From contig JAVMKL010000037.1 in the NCBI GenBank assembly GCA_031732875.1, positions 1 through 8,109 of the forward strand: a stretch of DNA of 8,109 nucleotides. Direction: 5' to 3'. The stretch is from JAVMKJ01 sp031732875 (lineage in GTDB: Bacteria > Pseudomonadota > Gammaproteobacteria > Competibacterales > Competibacteraceae). This document shows, in pieces, positions 5,331 through 8,109 of the stretch. Under the pieces are notes generated by a model. It worked only from the letters and a program-made list of their open reading frames with translations, ran no database searches and was not told the DNA's origin. Each line of letters begins with the position of its first letter. Positions within the stretch are counted from its first letter, which is position 1. The translations under genes were made by a program, and so were the position numbers.

Positions 5331-5616
5331 TTAGTGCGTGCGCCGGGGCGGTTCGGGTTGGCTCTGACTGCCTTCGATGGCGTCGATGCGGGAAGCGATC
5401 CGGTAGGCGACCTCCAGGGCGGTCGCTTCGCCCGACAGCAGGTGATCGCACAGGGCGCGCAGTATCACGGGCAGGTTGGCGAGCAGGGCCTCGGCGGTGG
5501 GGTACTCCTGTCCCTCTCGGTGGCCGCGCACCAGCGCGACCAGGGCGTCGGTGGTGGCGCTTTCGGGGTCGAGATCGTCGAGGGTCGGGCGGGGCGGGGT
5601 AGGTTTTTTCGACCAT
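5331..5616 (-). pseudogene. Small hypothetical gene, apparently frameshifted at an A6 run
   Basis: On the minus strand an ATG at 5616-5614 reads MVEKT and then leaves the plausible frame. If one A of the six-A run (complement of 5604-5609) is removed, the reading becomes a continuous 94-residue protein: MVEKPTPPRPTLDDLDPESATTDALVALVRGHREGQEYPTAEALLANLPVILRALCDHLLSGEATALEVAYRIASRIDAIEGSQSQPEPPRRTH. Without the shift, the only usable start is GTG at 5531, giving 66 residues and losing a well-formed acidic segment. The protein looks helical and soluble; I do not recognise it. It is divergent from parA and faces the same operator region. Sequencing error, true mutation, or a slippage site are all possible. 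Confidence 0.55.
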
Positions 5617-5641
5617 TGTAGGTAGCCCGGTAGGCAGGAAA

Positions 5642-5670
5642 TTGACTTTAAGGAAATCCGATTCTACGAT
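5642..5670 (+). promoter_or_regulatory. parA promoter
   Basis: TTGACT (5642-5647) and TACGAT (5665-5670) are spaced by exactly 17 bases, five and four matches to the sigma70 hexamers. Transcription would start near 5677, leaving a leader of about 24 nt with GGAAA (5692-5696) before the ATG at 5701. The -10 is the exact centre of a palindrome (CGATTC-TACGAT-GAATCG, 5659-5676), suggesting autorepression. On the opposite strand TAGAAT (5666-5661) with TTGCGA (5687-5682) could be a divergent promoter, with a short 15-base spacer. Confidence 0.6.
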
Positions 5671-5700
5671 GAATCGTGAAATCGCAAATACGGAAATAAG
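5651..5700 (+). promoter_or_regulatory. 8-bp-phased repeat array upstream of parA (candidate RHH operator/centromere)
   Basis: From 5659 the sequence divides into five consecutive octamers that each begin with CG: CGATTCTA, CGATGAAT, CGTGAAAT, CGCAAATA, CGGAAATA (to 5698). AGGAAATC (5651-5658) before them is a weaker unit. ParG-type RHH proteins bind short boxes repeated every 8 bp with AT-rich spacers upstream of parFG-like operons, so this is the expected place and period for such sites. The protein-DNA match is inference. Confidence 0.6.
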
Positions 5701-6348
5701 ATGATTCTGGCGTTTCTGAATCAGAAGGGCGGCGTGGGTAAAACCACCCTGGCTGTTCACGTCGCGGCGGCGCTGGCCCGGAGCGGCGCGCGGGTGCTGC
5801 TGATCGACGCCGACCCGCAGGGCAGCGCCCTCGACTGGGCGGCGTGCCGGACTGCCGACCCCCTGTTTCCGGTGATCGGCTTTCCCAAGCCGAAACTGCA
5901 CAAGGAAATCCCGGCCCACGTCCCGCATTACGAGTACATCCTGATCGACGGCCCGCCGCGCGTGAACGAGCTGGCCCGGTCGGCGATCATGGCGGCGGAT
6001 TTGGTGGTCATTCCGGTGCAACCCTCCCCCTACGACGTGTGGGCGGCCAAGGACATCGTGGATTTAATTGCGGAAGCGACCACTTACCGGGAAACCCTCA
6101 AAAGCGCATTTGTGATTAATCGTAGAATCGTAAATACGGCAATCGGCCGGGACGTGGCCGAGGCCCTCGCGGGCTACGACATCCCGGTACTGAAAACGCA
6201 TGTCGGGCAACGGGTCGCGTTCGCCGAAAGCGCGGCAAGCGGCAGCACGGTTTTGGAAGACGACCCTACCAGTCTGGCGAGCCGGGAAATCATGGCCCTC
6301 GCTGATGAACTACTGGGTCGGAAGACGATGAACGAGGCGGCGGTATGA
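5701..6348 (+). CDS. parA: Type Ib (ParF-like) ParA partition ATPase
   Basis: The 215-residue protein is a deviant Walker-type ATPase. KGGVGKTT is at residues 9-16, the A' motif DADPQGSALDW at 36-46, and Walker B YILIDGPP at 79-86. RRIVNTAIGRDVAEAL (141-156) and VGQRVAFAESAASGSTV (168-184) are typical of the family. It lacks the N-terminal helix-turn-helix of type Ia ParA proteins, hence type Ib. Such ATPases bind nucleoid DNA non-specifically and move plasmid-centromere complexes formed by a small RHH partner. That partner follows with an ATGA overlap. The promoter at 5642-5670 and phased repeats upstream suggest autoregulation. An unusual AT-rich segment (6113-6145) inside the gene resembles the upstream array. 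ParA-like proteins also occur in integrative elements, so this does not prove a free plasmid. Confidence 0.92.
   Translation: MILAFLNQKGGVGKTTLAVHVAAALARSGARVLLIDADPQGSALDWAACRTADPLFPVIGFPKPKLHKEIPAHVPHYEYILIDGPPRVNELARSAIMAADLVVIPVQPSPYDVWAAKDIVDLIAEATTYRETLKSAFVINRRIVNTAIGRDVAEALAGYDIPVLKTHVGQRVAFAESAASGSTVLEDDPTSLASREIMALADELLGRKTMNEAAV
6113..6145 (+). repeat. Intragenic copy of the phased repeat inside parA
   Basis: TGATTAAT, CGTAGAAT, CGTAAATA and CGGCAATC follow each other in octamers, with CG at 6121, 6129 and 6137. Thirty bases at 6117-6146 match 5671-5700 (just before parA) at 23 positions. The codons encode a conserved ParA stretch (INRRIVNTAIG) but use AT-rich choices (ATT AAT CGT AGA ATC GTA AAT ACG) unlike the surrounding GC-rich codons. 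This suggests selection on the DNA as well as the protein, or chance helped by the residues required. Confidence 0.45.
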
Positions 6349-6566
6349 GCAAGAAAGTATCTTTCGGAACCCGACCAAGCGCGGCGCGGGCGGGTGATGC
6401 CGCCAAGGCCGACGATTGGGTGAACAATCGCGACGCGGTAGCCATGAAGCGGCTGACCATCGACGTGCCGGCCAGCCTGCACGCCCGCATCAAGAGCCAA
6501 TGCGCTATCCGGGGCGTCAAGATGGCAGATGAGGTGAGAGAGTTGCTGGAAAAGCATTTTCAGTAA
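6345..6566 (+). CDS. ParG-like RHH partition/centromere-binding protein
   Basis: This 73-residue protein has a flexible basic N-terminus (MSKKVSFGTRPSAARAGDAAKADDWVNNRD) and a C-terminal ribbon-helix-helix fold. The strand is KRLTIDVP (35-42), followed by helix ASLHARIKSQCAIRG and helix KMADEVRELLEKHF (59-72). This is the architecture of ParG and related type Ib partners: the arm stimulates the ParA ATPase and the RHH dimer binds repeats serving as centromere and operator. It starts in an ATGA overlap with parA (6345-6348), which implies translational coupling. Its stop codon lies inside an inverted repeat that precedes the terD-nuclease gene. The start ATG is fixed by the overlap. Symbol left blank because naming of these partners varies (parG, parB). 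Confidence 0.85.
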   Translation: MSKKVSFGTRPSAARAGDAAKADDWVNNRDAVAMKRLTIDVPASLHARIKSQCAIRGVKMADEVRELLEKHFQ

Positions 6567-6613
6567 ATACGATTATGATGAAAATCGTGTTTACTGTTGA
6601 TCGTATCCGATCA
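6561..6613 (+). promoter_or_regulatory. Inverted repeats and phased CG boxes between the RHH gene and terD-nuclease
   Basis: CAGTAAATACGATT (6561-6574) and AATCGTGTTTACTG (6583-6596) form a 14-bp inverted repeat with one G-T type mismatch; the first arm includes the RHH stop codon. The core CGATT-N8-AATCG (6570-6587) has the same form and spacing as that around the parA -10 (5659-5676). A second palindrome, TGATCG-TATC-CGATCA (6598-6613), ends on the A of the next start codon. CG dinucleotides at 6570, 6586 and 6602 are exactly 16 apart. TATGAT (6574-6579) could be a -10, without a clear -35. There is no T-tract, so this is more likely an operator or centromere site than a terminator. Confidence 0.55.
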
Positions 6614-7971
6614 TGACCCGATCCCTTCCCAAGGGCGGCAACGCGGTTTTGGCCCAAGCCGATCCCACCGCCCGCACGGTCTTCGTCGGCCTGAACTGGG
6701 AATTGCCATCCGCCGCTCAACCCTGGCAAATCGACGCCAGCCTGTTCTTGCTCAATGCGTCCGGGTTGGTCCGCGACGACCGCGATTTCGTGTTCTACAA
6801 CCAGGAAACCGACGCCAGCGGCGCGGCGTGTCGGGTTTCCCCTGCCGAACTGGACCCCACCCGCGACCGGGACGGCTTTGTCGTCGTCCTGCCGGATCTG
6901 GCCGAAGACGTGCAACGATTGGTTTTTTGCCTGACGCTGGATGTCGCCAGCGCCCCCGACGCCACGTTCGGCGCGGTGACCTGGGTGCGGGCGCGCATCG
7001 TCAACCGCGACAGCGGGCAGGAGCTTTTCCACTACCACAGCGATGAGTTGGGTGCGGAAACCGCGCTCATCATCGCCGAACTCTACCGCTACCGCGACAG
7101 CTGGAAATTCCGAGCGGTGGGCCAGGGTTTCGCAGGTGGTCTGCGGGCGCTGGCCGCGCATTTCGGGATCTTGGTCGCCGACGAGGATTCGCCCAGCGCG
7201 AACGTGGCGACGACCGATGAGGAGGCGTTCGCGACCATCGGGCTGACGCTGGATAAGGACACCACCGATCCGGAGGCAATCGGCGGGTCAAAACGCCGTC
7301 GCCGCCGCACCCTGCAAGACGTGCTCGCCGCCCAAGTCGAAGACCTCAAAACCCGCTACCGCGCGATCCAGCCGCTGTTGAAACGCGCCCTACAGGACAG
7401 CCCCAACGAGAGCCAGAGCCGGCTGCTGCTCGATCGCATCCTGCAAGACGTGCTCGGCTACGCCCTGGGCGAGATCAAGACCGAGCAGAAAATCCAGGGA
7501 CGGGCCGCCGATTACGTGCTGGCGCCGGGCGGGGTCGATGCGCTGGTGATCGAAGCCAAACGGCTGGGCGCTCCACTACGTGACAAGCAGATTTTCCAGG
7601 CTACCTCCTACGCCGCTTACTCGGGTATCCGCTGGGCGTTGTTGACCAACGTGGTCAACTGGCAACTCTACCGGGTGGCCACCGAGGGCAAGGTGGAAGC
7701 CGATCTGGTGTTTGCCCTGGACTTGCAAAGCGGTTTGGACGACGAGAGCGCCTACCGATTGATGCTGCTCTCGAAGGCCGGCATCGCCCGCTGCGAGCTG
7801 CTGGAAAAGCTCTGGCGCAAGAAGGTTGCGCTGAGTCCAGAAAGCTTGATCGCGGCGATCCTCAACGAGGAAGTGTTGAACAAAATCCGTGCCGTGCTGC
7901 TGCGGGAGCGCGGCTGTCCGCTGACCCATCAGGAAATCCAGGAGGCCATCGAGCGGGAGTTGCTGCGGTAG
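6613..7971 (+). CDS. TerD domain fused to a PD-(D/E)XK (HsdR N-terminal-like) nuclease domain
   Basis: The 452-residue protein has two domains. Residues 1-187 are a TerD module: LPKGGNAVLAQ, VFVGLNWEL, IDASLFLLNASGLVRDDRDFVFYNQ, VVVLPDLAEDVQRLVFCLTL, VRARIVNRDSGQELFHYHS, ETALIIAELYRYRDSWKFRAVGQGFAGGL. TerD proteins bind calcium and belong to the tellurite/stress and phage-response Ter network. A variable acidic linker and a basic patch (GSKRRRRRT, 225-233) follow. Residues about 235-370 resemble the N-terminal domain of type I restriction R subunits: LLLDRILQDVLGY, GRAADYVL (D300), LVIEAK (E314, K316), QIFQATSYAAYSGIRWALLTNVVNWQLYRV. The D...ExK set with the following Q (QATSY, 329-333) suggests an intact nuclease site. 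No helicase motor is attached. The ATG at 6613 is fixed by the TerD N-terminus but has no ribosome binding site. It follows parA-RHH by 46 nt. A defence role is inference. Confidence 0.85.
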   Translation: MTRSLPKGGNAVLAQADPTARTVFVGLNWELPSAAQPWQIDASLFLLNASGLVRDDRDFVFYNQETDASGAACRVSPAELDPTRDRDGFVVVLPDLAEDVQRLVFCLTLDVASAPDATFGAVTWVRARIVNRDSGQELFHYHSDELGAETALIIAELYRYRDSWKFRAVGQGFAGGLRALAAHFGILVADEDSPSANVATTDEEAFATIGLTLDKDTTDPEAIGGSKRRRRRTLQDVLAAQVEDLKTRYRAIQPLLKRALQDSPNESQSRLLLDRILQDVLGYALGEIKTEQKIQGRAADYVLAPGGVDALVIEAKRLGAPLRDKQIFQATSYAAYSGIRWALLTNVVNWQLYRVATEGKVEADLVFALDLQSGLDDESAYRLMLLSKAGIARCELLEKLWRKKVALSPESLIAAILNEEVLNKIRAVLLRERGCPLTHQEIQEAIERELLR

Positions 7972-7981
7972 GGTCTGGGCG

Positions 7982-8109
7982 GTGAACGGTGCTTTTCTCC
8001 TCGACTACGGCCGCTTCCGGTTCCAAGCCGACGGCCAGCCAGCGACTGGCAAGATCGCCGTCAAGGTGATCAGTCAGGATGAGGTGTTGAAGGTGTTTGG
8101 GGTAGGGTG
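7982..8109 (+). CDS. Start of an unknown gene, cut by the window end
   Basis: A GTG at 7982, 10 nt after the terD-nuclease stop, opens a frame with no stop to the window end: MNGAFLLDYGRFRFQADGQPATGKIAVKVISQDEVLKVFGVG (42 residues visible). TAGGG (7969-7973) is a weak ribosome binding site overlapping the previous stop. The sequence has a beta-strand-rich look (AFLLDYGRFRFQAD, KIAVKVIS) but is too short to assign. The tight spacing suggests cotranscription with the TerD-nuclease gene, so it may be its functional partner. Confidence 0.5.
   Translation, partial: MNGAFLLDYGRFRFQADGQPATGKIAVKVISQDEVLKVFGVG

Noticed and set aside
5269..6021. Long minus-strand ORF opposite parA
   Set aside because: It runs antisense to a clear ParA gene and gives Arg/Pro-rich low-complexity protein; only its MVEK start is of interest, as the start of the frameshifted 94-aa gene.
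6561..6596. Intrinsic terminator after the RHH gene
   Set aside because: The 14-bp stem is AT-rich and is not followed by a T-tract; its half-sites match the parA operator, so a regulatory site is the better reading.
1..8109. CRISPR array, tRNA or rRNA genes
   Set aside because: No regularly spaced repeat-spacer units longer than the 8-bp phased motifs, and no cloverleaf or rRNA-like sequence recognised by eye.

Overview
The window is GC-rich accessory DNA from a proteobacterium, most likely a gammaproteobacterium by the look of the proteins; that placement is inference. A type Ib plasmid partition pair, a phage/plasmid Gp157-like gene, a ParDE toxin-antitoxin pair, broken genes and several inverted repeats point to a plasmid, integrative element or genomic island rather than core chromosome.

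Left part (1-2716): a same-strand run of small genes. It holds the 3' end of an unknown gene (1-300), a Gp157-like gene (343-861), an unknown 140-aa gene (899-1321), a broken small gene, and a 69-aa gene (2507-2716). GC-rich hairpins fill the three gaps before the starts at 343, 899 and 1371. The small gene survives as an N-terminal piece (1371 to about 1505) and a C-terminal piece (about 2222-2470). Between the pieces, on the opposite strand, lies a ParD/ParE module (2114 to 1540). The toxin reading frame has no ATG, GTG or TTG at its expected start; an ATC sits there, behind a Shine-Dalgarno-like AGGA.

Middle part (2717-5330): a 703-aa NACHT NTPase fused to a C-terminal FGE-sulfatase (formylglycine-generating-enzyme/C-type-lectin fold) domain. 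Its last 35 residues have the form of a diversity-generating-retroelement variable region. No reverse transcriptase or template repeat is present in the window. A strong intrinsic terminator follows, then a 133-bp segment bounded by perfect 18-bp inverted repeats.

Right part (5331-8109): a small minus-strand gene, apparently frameshifted at an A6 run, is divergent from a parA/parG-like operon. The operon runs parA (5701-6348), an RHH partner with ATGA overlap (6345-6566), a 452-aa TerD-PD-(D/E)XK nuclease fusion (6613-7971), and the start of another gene (7982 to the window end). AT-rich clusters with CG dinucleotides on an 8-bp (or 16-bp) register lie before parA, inside parA, and between the RHH gene and terD. 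They are good candidates for operator/centromere sites of the RHH protein, and they place the TerD-nuclease gene next to the same control sites. The most novel-looking unit is this ParA-RHH-(TerD-nuclease) operon; the NACHT-FGE gene is a second, independent candidate conflict or immune component.
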